A stretch of 64,000 nucleotides of DNA from NCBI GenBank assembly GCA_022592445.1, contig JABYQR010000029.1, positions 62,001 to 126,000 of the forward strand. Reading direction: 5' to 3'. Under the pieces are notes generated by a model that was not told the origin of the DNA, did not search any database, and saw nothing but the letters and a program-made list of their open reading frames with translations. Origin of the DNA: Cytidiella melzeri. Its lineage: Eukaryota > Basidiomycota > Agaricomycetes > Polyporales > Irpicaceae. Positions within the stretch are counted from its first letter, which is position 1. Each line of letters begins with the position of its first letter. Below are positions 1 through 9,403 of this stretch, in pieces. Made by a program: the position numbers and the translations under genes.

Positions 1-258
1 CTGAATCGCCTGGCCCGAACCTCCTATCCTCGCATTCGCAGGTACCAGTGATTCAGGAATATCATTCGTCCCCACTCCTCCTCCATCATGCTCCTCCAGC
101 TTGACACCCCCACTGCTCCCCTCCCTCACACTCGTAATAATACCCTCTACAACATGACCTGATCCTAATATCGGCGTCGGCGGAATTGAACTCGCACCAA
201 GAATCGGCGTAGACCTCGAGATATGAGAAGAAGAGCGAGTCGCTCCGAGCGACGACAT
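1..258 (-). CDS. 5' end of an unidentified gene (partial, runs off left edge)
   Basis: An uninterrupted minus-strand frame of 86 codons opens with ATG at 258 and is still open at position 1. The N-terminus starts MSSLGATRSSS and is rich in Ser, Gly, Pro and Ile, with a duplicated TPILG motif; it looks like a disordered leader rather than a folded domain. I do not recognise the family. The frame lies downstream of APC8 on the same strand, with the composite transposon between them. No splice site is needed within the visible part. The start is the first ATG of the frame, but an upstream exon cannot be excluded. That the gene is real is an inference from the clean open frame. Confidence 0.45.
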   Translation of the reverse strand, partial: MSSLGATRSSSHISRSTPILGASSIPPTPILGSGHVVEGIITSVREGSSGGVKLEEHDGGGVGTNDIPESLVPANARIGGSGQAIQ

Positions 259-468
259 CCTTTTCCCTTTTGTTCCTCTGGCTTTTTCTTTGAGTCCCCA
301 GCTCGCACTACCGACATGTGATGCGCGCTAAGATGACGAACCCCGTGCGTAATTGCACGTGAGTCGTGACTGTGACTTTGCGAGAAAGAAGAAGATCTAG
401 AAAAACCCCACAAATGCTACAATCGAATATGCACGTCTAAAGTACTGGTGGGTTTGTTGTTGTACATA
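259..468. other. Upstream region of the left-edge gene
   Basis: About 210 bp between the ATG of the left-edge gene and the target-site copy of the composite transposon. I see no gene here. It would hold the promoter or 5' leader of the minus-strand gene. Confidence 0.4.
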
Positions 469-477
469 ATGCAGAAT
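469..477. repeat. Left 9-bp target-site duplication of the composite transposon
   Basis: The sequence ATGCAGAAT sits immediately outside the left inverted end (TAGTCTCGTTC...) and recurs in the same orientation at 13461-13469, immediately outside the right end (...GAACGAGACTA). A direct repeat flanking an inverted repeat is the signature of DNA transposition. The exact length is 9 bp if the ends are TAG...CTA; it would read shorter if the AT next to each end were assigned to the element. Confidence 0.85.
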
Positions 478-702
478 TAGTCTCGTTCCCAGACGTTCTG
501 GGAGACACGGTCGCTGCGCTCCCGGAGGCAGTCGCCAGGGCTCCTGCCATTTATGGTAGTTTTGATGGTGCGATTTCAGAATCTAAAACGAGAATTTGAT
601 GGCGCGGATTGTAAGTTCTGCGGCAGCAGAACGTCTGGTCTTTTTCGCCCGTGTGGGGGTAGATCATTCGCGGCATGTCTCGGCGATCACGAAGAAACGT
701 CA
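478..702 (+). repeat. Left terminal inverted repeat of the composite transposon
   Basis: This 225-bp segment matches the reverse complement of the right end in two blocks. The outer block (478-548) matches 13400-13460 except for an extra 12-nt insert at 489-500. The inner block (about 600-702) matches 12372-12474 with only two substitutions. The stretch between them (549-599) is alignable but more diverged. After 702 the two ends share no sequence. The inner block contains an open frame with a CxxC...C...H pattern. Confidence 0.85.
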
Positions 703-864
703 AAGATGTTGCGCGTCAATCTTATCTATGCGCGTCAAATGAATACTGGATTGCTAGCTTACACGTCCGAGTCACCAGACACATCATCCCGCCGTTTGAA
801 TGTCTCTCGTTCGTGTTCGACCACCTGGTCTCCCTCTCACGTTTAACTCAGCTGCACATCGACT

Positions 865-3800
865 ATGAACTCTGAAGATGAATACGACGCGTTTTTCTCG
901 CTCATTCCGGACGACCAACTGCCTCATGAACCGACTAATAGTCGGCCTTCCCTCCCTTTGCCTTCAACACCTCGGAGATTGGCTCCAGCTTGCGCACCTT
1001 GTGTTGTACGACACGACGCTCGGCGAACTCGGTCGAAGAAAGTCCTGATACGCTCTCACCGCCTTCAATGATATCATTCTGAATTTCCCGCTTGAATCCG
1101 TGTCTTGTATACATGTCATCCGTATGTTCCATTTCTTTTATTTCTATGTTCGTGTATCCGCCCCCACATCATATCCGCGTACCCACATCACAACTTTCAT
1201 TCTTAACTCCTTCTCGCGTTCTATATTAGTATTTTCCGCATTCGCTGGTTATGTATATAAACTCTATGTAATTAACGATTATAATGGATCATCATCATTC
1301 GCTCTCGCTCTTTCGTATATATATATCTCGCTCTCGCTCTTTCGTGTTCGCTCGCACACCTGCTCAAACAACAGGTTATGAGCCCCGGTCGCTAATAAGT
1401 GCAGAACACATTATTTCCTCAAAGATTTCTTTGATTTCCATCCAGGCGACAGTACGTCGGCGATACGCCCAATAGGCCTCAATATCCCCACGATCTTGCG
1501 ATTAGGTCGCCGACAATATGTCATCTACTACCACACCCGCTGTTACCAGCAACGAAGGTTCGGGGACCTACCGTATTGACCCACTAAGGGGAGCCGAGAA
1601 TTATATTACCTGGCGCATTCAAATTACGGATATCTTATCAGACATGGGTCTATTGGGGTACACAGACGGTACGATCACCCGACACGCATCTGATGCCGAC
1701 AAAATTGCAGAATGGAATAAGAAAGACCGAAAGGCGCTTACTGCCATCAGACTTCGGATATCAAATGCCATGATGGCTCACGTTCTTAGCGCGACCACTT
1801 CCAAGGAAGCCTTCGACGCGCTTGCAAATATATTCACTACGGAAGGCGCCGTATCTCTTATTGTTCTGCGCCGAAAATTCTTACGCTATTCCATCACGGA
1901 AGGTTCCGACCTCGAGGAAGAAATCCGGAAGATCAAGGGTCTTTGGCAAGAAATCAATTTGATCCAGAAGACCCCGATTTCGGACCCTGAATTAGCTTCC
2001 GTGATCCTCACCGCTTTACCTCACAGTTGGGATCCCATGATCTCATCAATTACCCTTGACAATACACAAACCTCCGCCGGTATCATTGCTCGAATCTTAC
2101 AGGAAGATAATCGCCGCAAGGAGCGCTCTTCTACCGATACCTCTCTTTATGCCAAGCCCAAGCGCTCAAAATTTCGCTCCGGAGTATTTTGCCATGGATG
2201 CGGAAAAGAAGGCCATATTAAGCCGGAGTGTAGATCGGAGGCGAAGAAGAAAGATGAGAAGGATAGGAAGGATAAGGGCGGAGGGACAAAGGATAGGAAG
2301 AGGGAGAAAGGAAAGGGAAAGAGGGATTACGCTCATGTCGCCGAGGACAGCGACAATGAGCCCGACGAGTACGCCTTCCCAGCCATTGAGAATGCTAACA
2401 TCGCCACCAAGGGTGTATGGTTAGCAGATACAGGCACGACATCACACATCGTATCAGACCGATCTCAATTCATCAATTACCGGGAGGCGCCAAGTTCAAT
2501 TCAAGGCGTCGGTAACTGCCCGAGTTTAGGCCGCGGCGACGTCAAAGTCATCTTCACCACTAAACATGGCGATTTCCCCATCACTTTGAAGAATGCACTC
2601 CATGCCCCTTCCATGAAATTCAACCTGATTTCCCTCGGACGACTCACTTCTGAAGGACTCACTTACGAGGGAAGGGAGAAGGTTTTGTTGATCAAAGACG
2701 GAAGCAAAATCATTGGACGCGGAACAAAGTCCGATAATTTATACCGTATGTCCGTTAAATCCGTGCCTTCGATTGCTTTGATCGCGCAGGACAAGCGCTC
2801 CTGGTTTGAATGGCACTGCGCGCTTGGGCACATCAACAAGCGGCAGCTCGAACAGCTCGTCAAGGACGGCCTCGCCACCGGTATCAACGTCGACACTACA
2901 TCCGACTCTAACTTCACATGCGAAACTTGTATCCAGGCAAAGCATTCGAGGGCCTCATTCCCTCAGAAGACTCTTAGGAAGGTGTCGCAAGTTGGAGAAC
3001 TAATGTTCTCTGACATCTGGGGACCAGCGTCGGTGGAAACTATCGACGGTCACTCCTATATGATCACCTTCACGGATTACTACTCACGTTTTGTCTGGAT
3101 CGCCCTCTTGAAAGACAGAGACCAGGCTCACCTCCGCTTCAAGGAACTCGACGCGTATATCGAAAACCAAGTTGGGCGACGAATTAAATCTATTCGCGTT
3201 GACAACGCAAAGGAATACACGCTCGGAAAGTTCAAATCCTACATCGACTCTCGCGGCATTCAACTCGAACCCACCACACCCTATTCCCCCGAGTATAACG
3301 GAATCGCCGAACGTCTCAACCGCGTGCTTGTGGAACACGCACGCGCAATGCTCATTGCACACGAACTTCCTAAATTCCTATGGGGAGAGGCTGTCCATTA
3401 CGCAGCCTACTTGAAGAACCGCTCACCCACTCGTGCTCTGCCCGGCCTGACGCCGTTTGAGGCGCTGTGGAAGAAGAAGCCGGACATGAGGGACATACAC
3501 GAGTTTGGGACTACATGTTTTGTCAAGGTGAACGTACCATCTTCTAAACTGAACGCAAAGTCTGTCAAGCGCAAATTTGTAGGCTTGCGCGAAAGCATTC
3601 TAGGCTGGCGGTACTACGTGCCAGAGACGAGAAAGGTTCTCGTATCGCGCGAAGTCATCTTTCCTTCCAATGACACCCTCACTGCACCCATCGTCGACTC
3701 CACCTCTGGTCTTGAGGGGGAGAAATTAACTCACACCACTACGCCGGCACCAACAACACCTACCACAACCAATACAACGGTGCCTACCACGACTACTCAA

Positions 3801-6800
3801 TCCAAGACCGAGATCGAGCCCTCCTTGGCTGTCACACGCGGACGTCGCAACATCGAACGTGTCGATTATCTCAAAGTCAACGACGGCCCTCAACGTACGC
3901 TCAGGTCAATGTCTGCCAAGCCCAGACATAAAGACATGCATTTGCTTCCGCCTGTATCCGGACTACCGGGACAGGGGGAGATCGACGAATCCTCGATCGA
4001 CAACTCCAATCTCTGTTTCTCTGCACTCGATCTTGACTCACCGCAAACTTTGAAAGACGTTCAAGCTCGCGATGACTGGCCTTCTTGGAAAGAGGCTATG
4101 GACAAGGAAATGAGCCAACTCAAGAAGCTGGGCACTTACGACGTCGAAGAATTACCAACCGATCGTAAAGCTGTCGGTTGTCGCTGGGTTTTCGCGATCA
4201 AGCGCGACTCGGAAGGAAACATCCTCAAATATAAAGCACGACTCGTCGCGCAGGGTTTCTCTCAAATCCCTGGGCAGGACTTCTTCGCTACGCATGCTCC
4301 TGTTATGCGCCTTGAAACATTTCGCTTACTCATCGCCATTACAGCTTGCCTTGACCTCGAACTTCATCAAGTCGACGTTGTAGGGGCATATCTCAACTCG
4401 CCGCTACAGGAAGCCATCTTTATGAAGCAGGCACCTGGCTATGAAGACGGCACTTCACGCGTGTATCATCTCAAGAAGGCGCTATACGGCCTCAAACAAG
4501 CAGGACGCGCTTGGCGACAAGAACTCGATCGCGTACTACTCGAATCCCTTGGATTCACGCGTTCGCAGGCTGATCCCTGCCTCTACCATCGCATCACGAA
4601 GTTTGACCTCGTCCTCATCGGTACTCATGTGGACGACTGCCTGATTATCTCCAACGACCTCGACATCATTACAACTCTGAAAGCTGATCTCCGTAAACAT
4701 TTCGACATCACCGATCTAGGAGAAGCCGCGCTTTACGTTGGTATCCAAATCTCTCGCGAACGCCGTTCGCACTCCATCACTCTCAGTCAGGCACACTACA
4801 TCGACACCATACTATCGCGTTTCGGCATGGAAACCTGCAATCCCGTCTCAACTCCTCTCGAAGCCAACACCGTCCTTTCACCCGCGACAGAAGACGAAGA
4901 ACTACTCTCCGACGTCCCATACCAAGCTCTTATTGGTTCTCTCATGTACGCTTCTGTCGGAACTCGACCCGACATCTCATTCGCGGTCCAAACCCTCAGT
5001 CAATTCAATACCTCTCACACGACCACCCACTGGACGGCTGCCAAACATGTCCTCCGGTATCTCAAGAAAACTCAATCTTATGGTATTACTTTTGGAAATG
5101 ACTCTGACCTTGTCATCGCAGGCTTCAGCGACGCTGACTGGGGTCAAAATCGCGGAGACCGTCGCTCAGTGTCAGGATACGCCTTCCTCATTGGAGGAGG
5201 CATTGTTAGCTGGAGCTCGAAGAAGCAAACTACGGTCGCTCTGTCGACCATGGAGGCCGAATACGTCGCGTTGGCTCACGCGATTAAGGAAGGAATTTGG
5301 CTAAGGACTCTATTGTCCGAATTAGGTCTCCTCACCGCTGGACCCACCATCATCGCTACCGACAACCTCGCTGCGATTTCATTCGCACAAGACCACCAAT
5401 TTCACTCCCGTTCAAAGCACATCGACATTCGCCACCACTTCGTTCGGGAACGCGTCTTAGACGGAACTATCAAGATACCTCATTGCTCCTCCGAAGAGAA
5501 CCGCGCCGATATCCTCACCAAGGCGTTGCCTCGCATCAAGCACCAAGAACAACTCGCGCTCATTCACTTGGCAACTCGTTGAGGGGGAGTGTTGTACGAC
5601 ACGACGCTCGGCGAACTCGGTCGAAGAAAGTCCTGATACGCTCTCACCGCCTTCAATGATATCATTCTGAATTTCCCGCTTGAATCCGTGTCTTGTATAC
5701 ATGTCATCCGTATGTTCCATTTCTTTTATTTCTATGTTCGTGTATCCGCCCCCACATCATATCCGCGTACCCACATCACAACTTTCATTCTTAACTCCTT
5801 CTCGCGTTCTATATTAGTATTTTCCGCATTCGCTGGTTATGTATATAAACTCTATGTAATTAACGATTATAATGGATCATCATCATTCGCTCTCGCTCTT
5901 TCGTGTTCGCTCGCACACCTGCTCAAACAACACCTTGCAGAAAAGCAACGGAAAACTTAGCACAACCCGAGTCCGACTCAGTACTACTCAAGAGGATACA
6001 GCCAGACGCTCCGCGGACAAAACTACACGGTCAATCCTACCGGAACTTTGACCGGGTGCAGAAAGCAGCCGCCGACGACTCGGACCTGCACTATTCCTCC
6101 GCAAACACACGAAACACCATCACGCGAGAGGTACGGACTCGCTGCAATGGCAAGATCCCTCGATGGTACCAGACAGATGCGGGGGAGGCTTTCCTGCTCG
6201 GTATGGATGTGATACTTGTATCAGCCACCGGGTCTGGTAAAACTCTCGCGTTTCTGTTGTGCCTGCTCGCAGACGACACCAAAAAATCTCAGCTCGTCAT
6301 TGTTTCTCCGCTGAACATGCTTGAGAACGACATGGTATGTCTCACTTTACCCTGATGCCATTCTTCCCGAACGCGCTGACTATATGCACGTCTGCGTAGG
6401 CTGCTCGCTGCGACGCAATGGGGCTTCCGGCCCTCGTTGTGAACGCAGAACAATTCTCTGCCGACAAAACTCTACATCAGGTGCGTAAGCAATGTGTGAT
6501 ATTACTTTCGTCGCGTCGCTCACCCCCGTGTAATAGAAACTCCAAGATCATCGGTTTTGGGTGATACTCACTTCCCCCGAGATGATCTTTTGCCACCCCA
6601 TGTTCTCTAACATGATGCAAGACGCGAACTGGACAAAGAACTTTATTGGTACAGTTATTGACGAGGCCCACTGCGTTCTGGATTGGAAAGACAAATTCCG
6701 CACAGCCTTTGGCCTCTTCGAGAAGACGCGGTCATACCTTCCGGGAAAACCGATATTTGCTGCCTCCGCCACTCTCACCCCCTCCGCAGTGAACTCGCTC

Positions 6801-9242
6801 ATCAGCATTCTGTCGTTCACGCGCGACAACTCTTTCATTTTGAATTGCGGCAACGACCGACCGAATCTTACGACGATCGTCTGCAAAATGGTTGGCGGTG
6901 AGAACGACTTTCCCGCGCTTGACTTCTTACTCGATGAAGTAGCTGAAGATAAACCCCTTGTTCGGACGACTGTATTTTTCAACACCCGAGATACAACACG
7001 TCGTGCAGGTCAATACCTCAGAGAAAAGCTTCCTCCGGATTCCCTGTACCGTCAGCAAATCTTCTCCATGTGGGCAACCAAAAGTCCTAGAGCCAAGCAC
7101 AAGATCATTAGACAATTCCGCAAGGGAAAAATCAATGTGCTCTTGGCAACTGAGGTTGCAGGCCTGGTGAGTACGATGTCCAATGAGTGCGTGCGTTGAC
7201 TGATAAGCGCAACAGGGAATTGATTTTGGCAACATGCGACGCTCCGTTCAGTACCTCGCCCCTCGAAAACTCAGCAAGTTGACTCAGCACGTTGGCAGAG
7301 CAGGGCGCGATGGAAAACCGGCCCTCGATATTCTTCTCGTCGAACCGTCTGTGCTTCAAAAAGTGCGGAAACGCCGCGCAGCCTACACTACAGGCAAGGT
7401 GACGAACAAGGCACGAGAGACAGAGATCAAGGTTGAGGAAGTCGACAACAGCATGCCAATGGACGAAGATCTCCGTACACTGGATCCGGCGCAGAACGAA
7501 GAGGTTGAAGGAGAGGTCGAGGGCGAGGTTGAAGTCAGCGAGGAAGAGATTGAAGGAGAGGTCGAGTACGAGGTTGAAATGGGCGAGGACGAGCTGGAGG
7601 TTGAAGTTGGCGAGGCCGAGGTTGAGGACTGCGAGGGACTTGCAGGAGAGGTGAACAAGGAAGAAGGCGAGGTCGGGGTCGAGGACGACGATGAGGACAA
7701 AGACGAAGGCGAAGACGAAGGCGAAGACGAGGAGGAGGATAATAATGATGGCGGGAATGAGAGCAACGACCAGGGAGACAATATAGGTAATGAGGCAGAC
7801 ATGGAAGAGGGACAACGTGAGGACGACGAGGAGGATACAGATGAGGAGAATTACCGTAAGAATGTGGAGGAAAGCATGAGAGAGATCGCGGAAACGAAGG
7901 CCTGTCGACGCGCGGTCACAGACAGGTACTATGACAATCCGGTTACCAATAGAGGTCACAGTGAGCCTATCACCGTATCTGTCCACCCGCTGACTCCTAT
8001 GTCCTGACAGTCCTCACTGTACCCTGCTGCAACAATTGCCTTCACAAACGCGGAGACAACCATCGGGCAGCTCTGTCTGAAGATGAGGCAAGCCTACTGG
8101 CTCTGATTGCATGCATCGAATCTCGCCCTCCTCCACCTGCACCTCCGCAGTACTCGAACAACACAAAACGACGCTGGCACGAACATTACAAATATGTCTT
8201 GCAGGACTTGCACGTATGGTGTCGCGAGACTTGGCTGTCTGACTTTTCCCACGGTGTACTTCCCGCTGAGGCTATCATCGACGACCAAGTGCTGATCACT
8301 CTCGCTAAGCATGCACATATTCAGACACTCGAGGACCTCAAGATTGCGCTGCCAGACTGGGACTGGGCTGATGAGCTAGGCCTTAGAGTACTCGAACAAA
8401 AGGACAACGCGGACTTCTTTTGGCTGACCGACCATGCACAAAAGAAGCAACAAAAGACTCGAGAACAGGCGGCGGCGACGGCAACACGACGCACTAATGC
8501 CAACATTGTACGAAACGCTGCAAGAAGAGATGCTCGTAAGGCGAGGAAACAAGAAGAAGAGGCCGCAAATCCTTCTGACCCACCAGGAAGTGTTCTGGAG
8601 TACGAGCCGGAAAGCAACGGGTTTTCTCGACAGGACTCCCCTCTGGTTATAGACGAAGAGCTTCTCCTATTGTTATCGTTAACAACGGAACCAGCTCCAT
8701 GCTTTTTCTCTGAGTCTGCTACTCTGCTCTCGTCTATTACTGGGCTTCTGGAGCTTGTGTCTTTGGATACTTGTTCGCCTCTCAAGCTGACTCATGCGCC
8801 TAGACTATCAACAAAACGCAAGATTAATTGTGCCTTGGATTTTGTGTTAGCCATACGTGATGATCTGACAAACCCGTACAAAGAAGACCTGCCAAAACCG
8901 CAGCCAAAGCGTCGCAAAACTGCTAATAAGATCTCTCTGGATGTGACACCTGTCACGACTGCCACTAATGATTCCAGTGCTGTACTGTCTACCCCTTCAA
9001 GACCTCGGCCGCGGCCACAACCAGTAATCAGACTCTTCAAACCTCCTGTCGTTCAGTCTCCAAGTGAAGGTACCTCTTGTATCAGCATCATTGCATCTCT
9101 CTTCATGTACAATCTGCTGACAATCTTGTGCATGCATAGAATTGTCAAAGTCAATTGCAGAACCAGATTCAAAACCAAGGCCAAGACAAAGACAAAGACA
9201 AAGACATTAACTGCATGCCAGGTGCGCTATATCTGTTTTTGA
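865..9242 (+). CDS. RecQ-like DNA helicase of the composite transposon, split by copia
   Basis: Predicted 1073-aa superfamily 2 helicase, presumably acting on transposon DNA in the nucleus. Exon parts are 865-1001 + 5938-6334 (separated by copia), 6400-6480, 6537-7166, 7216-7960 and 8011-9242; they sum to a multiple of three. Motif I is ATGSGKT (about residue 141), motif II DEAH (247), motif III SATLT, motif V GIDFGNM and motif VI QHVGRAGRDG (439). A very acidic Glu/Val/Asp-rich stretch (about 505-640) follows. Next comes a RecQ-type zinc module, CRR...CC..C, whose cysteines are brought together only if the intron at 7961-8010 is removed. The C-terminal 400 residues are basic and unrecognised. 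An optional last intron (from 9068) would move the stop to 9210. Copia sits after codon 45, so this copy should not give full-length helicase unless a transcript splices around it. Confidence 0.82.
997..1001. repeat. Target-site duplication of copia, left copy
   Basis: CCTTG directly precedes the left LTR and recurs at 5933-5937 after the right LTR. This 5-bp duplication is typical of LTR-retrotransposon integration. With one copy removed, the helicase frame reads through. Confidence 0.93.
1002..1373 (+). repeat. Copia left LTR
   Basis: 372 bp, TG...CA ends. It contains a TATATAA box at 1254-1260 and a CT-rich (CTCGCTCT)-type repeat. It is 29 bp longer than the right LTR because a TA-rich run plus a CTCGCTCTCGCTCTTTCG-like unit is present twice. 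Confidence 0.93.
1254..1260 (+). promoter_or_regulatory. TATA box in copia LTR
   Basis: TATATAA within the LTR, repeated at the matching place in the right LTR (near 5843-5849). It is the probable core promoter of the genomic RNA. The right-LTR copy could also drive transcription outward into the downstream half of the helicase gene. Confidence 0.5.
1374..1387 (+). promoter_or_regulatory. Copia primer-binding site matching the anticodon arm of initiator tRNA-Met
   Basis: GGTTATGAGCCC directly follows the left LTR. Its reverse complement, GGGCTCATAACC, is the anticodon stem-loop (CAU) of eukaryotic initiator tRNA-Met, not its 3' end. Priming from a cleaved initiator-tRNA half is known for Drosophila copia, and this site implies the same mode. 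Confidence 0.75.
1518..5582 (+). CDS. Copia Gag-Pol polyprotein
   Basis: 1354 aa, uninterrupted. Order of domains: Gag with retrotransposon Gag-like N-terminus (YITWR...); CCHC knuckle CHGCGKEGHIKPEC (about residues 225-238); aspartic protease LADTGTTSH (about 303); integrase with an HHCC zinc module starting HCALGH (432) and a DDE core; a long Thr/Pro-rich linker (about 735-770); reverse transcriptase with YGLKQ (988) and the active site HVDD (1036, the family usually has YVDD); RNase H with SDADWG (1202) and STMEAEY. The order integrase before reverse transcriptase defines Ty1/copia. Length and motifs suggest a functional, autonomous copy. The start is the first ATG of the frame, 144 bp after the LTR. 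Confidence 0.96.
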   Translation: MSSTTTPAVTSNEGSGTYRIDPLRGAENYITWRIQITDILSDMGLLGYTDGTITRHASDADKIAEWNKKDRKALTAIRLRISNAMMAHVLSATTSKEAFDALANIFTTEGAVSLIVLRRKFLRYSITEGSDLEEEIRKIKGLWQEINLIQKTPISDPELASVILTALPHSWDPMISSITLDNTQTSAGIIARILQEDNRRKERSSTDTSLYAKPKRSKFRSGVFCHGCGKEGHIKPECRSEAKKKDEKDRKDKGGGTKDRKREKGKGKRDYAHVAEDSDNEPDEYAFPAIENANIATKGVWLADTGTTSHIVSDRSQFINYREAPSSIQGVGNCPSLGRGDVKVIFTTKHGDFPITLKNALHAPSMKFNLISLGRLTSEGLTYEGREKVLLIKDGSKIIGRGTKSDNLYRMSVKSVPSIALIAQDKRSWFEWHCALGHINKRQLEQLVKDGLATGINVDTTSDSNFTCETCIQAKHSRASFPQKTLRKVSQVGELMFSDIWGPASVETIDGHSYMITFTDYYSRFVWIALLKDRDQAHLRFKELDAYIENQVGRRIKSIRVDNAKEYTLGKFKSYIDSRGIQLEPTTPYSPEYNGIAERLNRVLVEHARAMLIAHELPKFLWGEAVHYAAYLKNRSPTRALPGLTPFEALWKKKPDMRDIHEFGTTCFVKVNVPSSKLNAKSVKRKFVGLRESILGWRYYVPETRKVLVSREVIFPSNDTLTAPIVDSTSGLEGEKLTHTTTPAPTTPTTTNTTVPTTTTQSKTEIEPSLAVTRGRRNIERVDYLKVNDGPQRTLRSMSAKPRHKDMHLLPPVSGLPGQGEIDESSIDNSNLCFSALDLDSPQTLKDVQARDDWPSWKEAMDKEMSQLKKLGTYDVEELPTDRKAVGCRWVFAIKRDSEGNILKYKARLVAQGFSQIPGQDFFATHAPVMRLETFRLLIAITACLDLELHQVDVVGAYLNSPLQEAIFMKQAPGYEDGTSRVYHLKKALYGLKQAGRAWRQELDRVLLESLGFTRSQADPCLYHRITKFDLVLIGTHVDDCLIISNDLDIITTLKADLRKHFDITDLGEAALYVGIQISRERRSHSITLSQAHYIDTILSRFGMETCNPVSTPLEANTVLSPATEDEELLSDVPYQALIGSLMYASVGTRPDISFAVQTLSQFNTSHTTTHWTAAKHVLRYLKKTQSYGITFGNDSDLVIAGFSDADWGQNRGDRRSVSGYAFLIGGGIVSWSSKKQTTVALSTMEAEYVALAHAIKEGIWLRTLLSELGLLTAGPTIIATDNLAAISFAQDHQFHSRSKHIDIRHHFVRERVLDGTIKIPHCSSEENRADILTKALPRIKHQEQLALIHLATR
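5581..5589 (+). promoter_or_regulatory. Copia polypurine tract
   Basis: GAGGGGGAG directly abuts the right LTR and overlaps the polyprotein stop codon region. It is the expected primer for plus-strand synthesis. Confidence 0.85.
5590..5932 (+). repeat. Copia right LTR
   Basis: 343 bp, same sequence as the left LTR apart from lacking the 29-bp extra unit. It is followed by the second CCTTG target copy at 5933-5937. Confidence 0.93.
7495..7745 (+). repeat. Imperfect GAGGTTGAAGGAGAGGTC-like purine-rich repeats in the helicase gene
   Basis: Purine-rich imperfect repeats encode alternating Glu-Val-Glu blocks and then Asp/Glu runs. They lie between helicase motif VI and the zinc module, and they generate long spurious Ser-rich frames on the other strand. 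Confidence 0.75.
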
Positions 9243-9403
9243 CAATGTCGGAACCAATGGCTCATCAATTGTGTCAGATACAAACAATGTCCTGTGATGG
9301 TTTGAGTGTTGTATGTGAATGAGCTTGCAGAACACCTTGTACAGCTGTTCAACCAGATGTGATTCAGATAGTGCATGTTCTACTGTATCAATACATGTGT
9401 GCC

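Larger units (their letters stand above)
1002..5932 (+). mobile_element. Intact Ty1/copia LTR retrotransposon
   Basis: A 4.93-kb element with LTRs of 372 and 343 bp beginning TGTTG and ending CAACA, a 5-bp target duplication (CCTTG), a tRNA primer-binding site, a purine tract before the right LTR and one full-length gag-pol frame. The LTRs appear identical except for a 29-bp length difference, which indicates a recent insertion. It lies in the same orientation as the helicase gene it interrupts. Confidence 0.95.

Noticed and set aside
865..1071. 68-codon frame MNSEDEYDAFF... taken as a separate small gene
   Set aside because: Its last codons are copia LTR. The part before 1002 joins in frame with the helicase exon after the copia.
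7383..7802. 139-codon Ser/Pro-rich minus-strand frame
   Set aside because: Same antisense effect of the GAG/GAC repeats; no splice or family support.
7132..7986. 284-codon minus-strand frame, rich in Leu/Val/Phe
   Set aside because: It is the antisense of the acidic purine-rich repeat of the helicase, which lies in a validated exon with helicase motifs.
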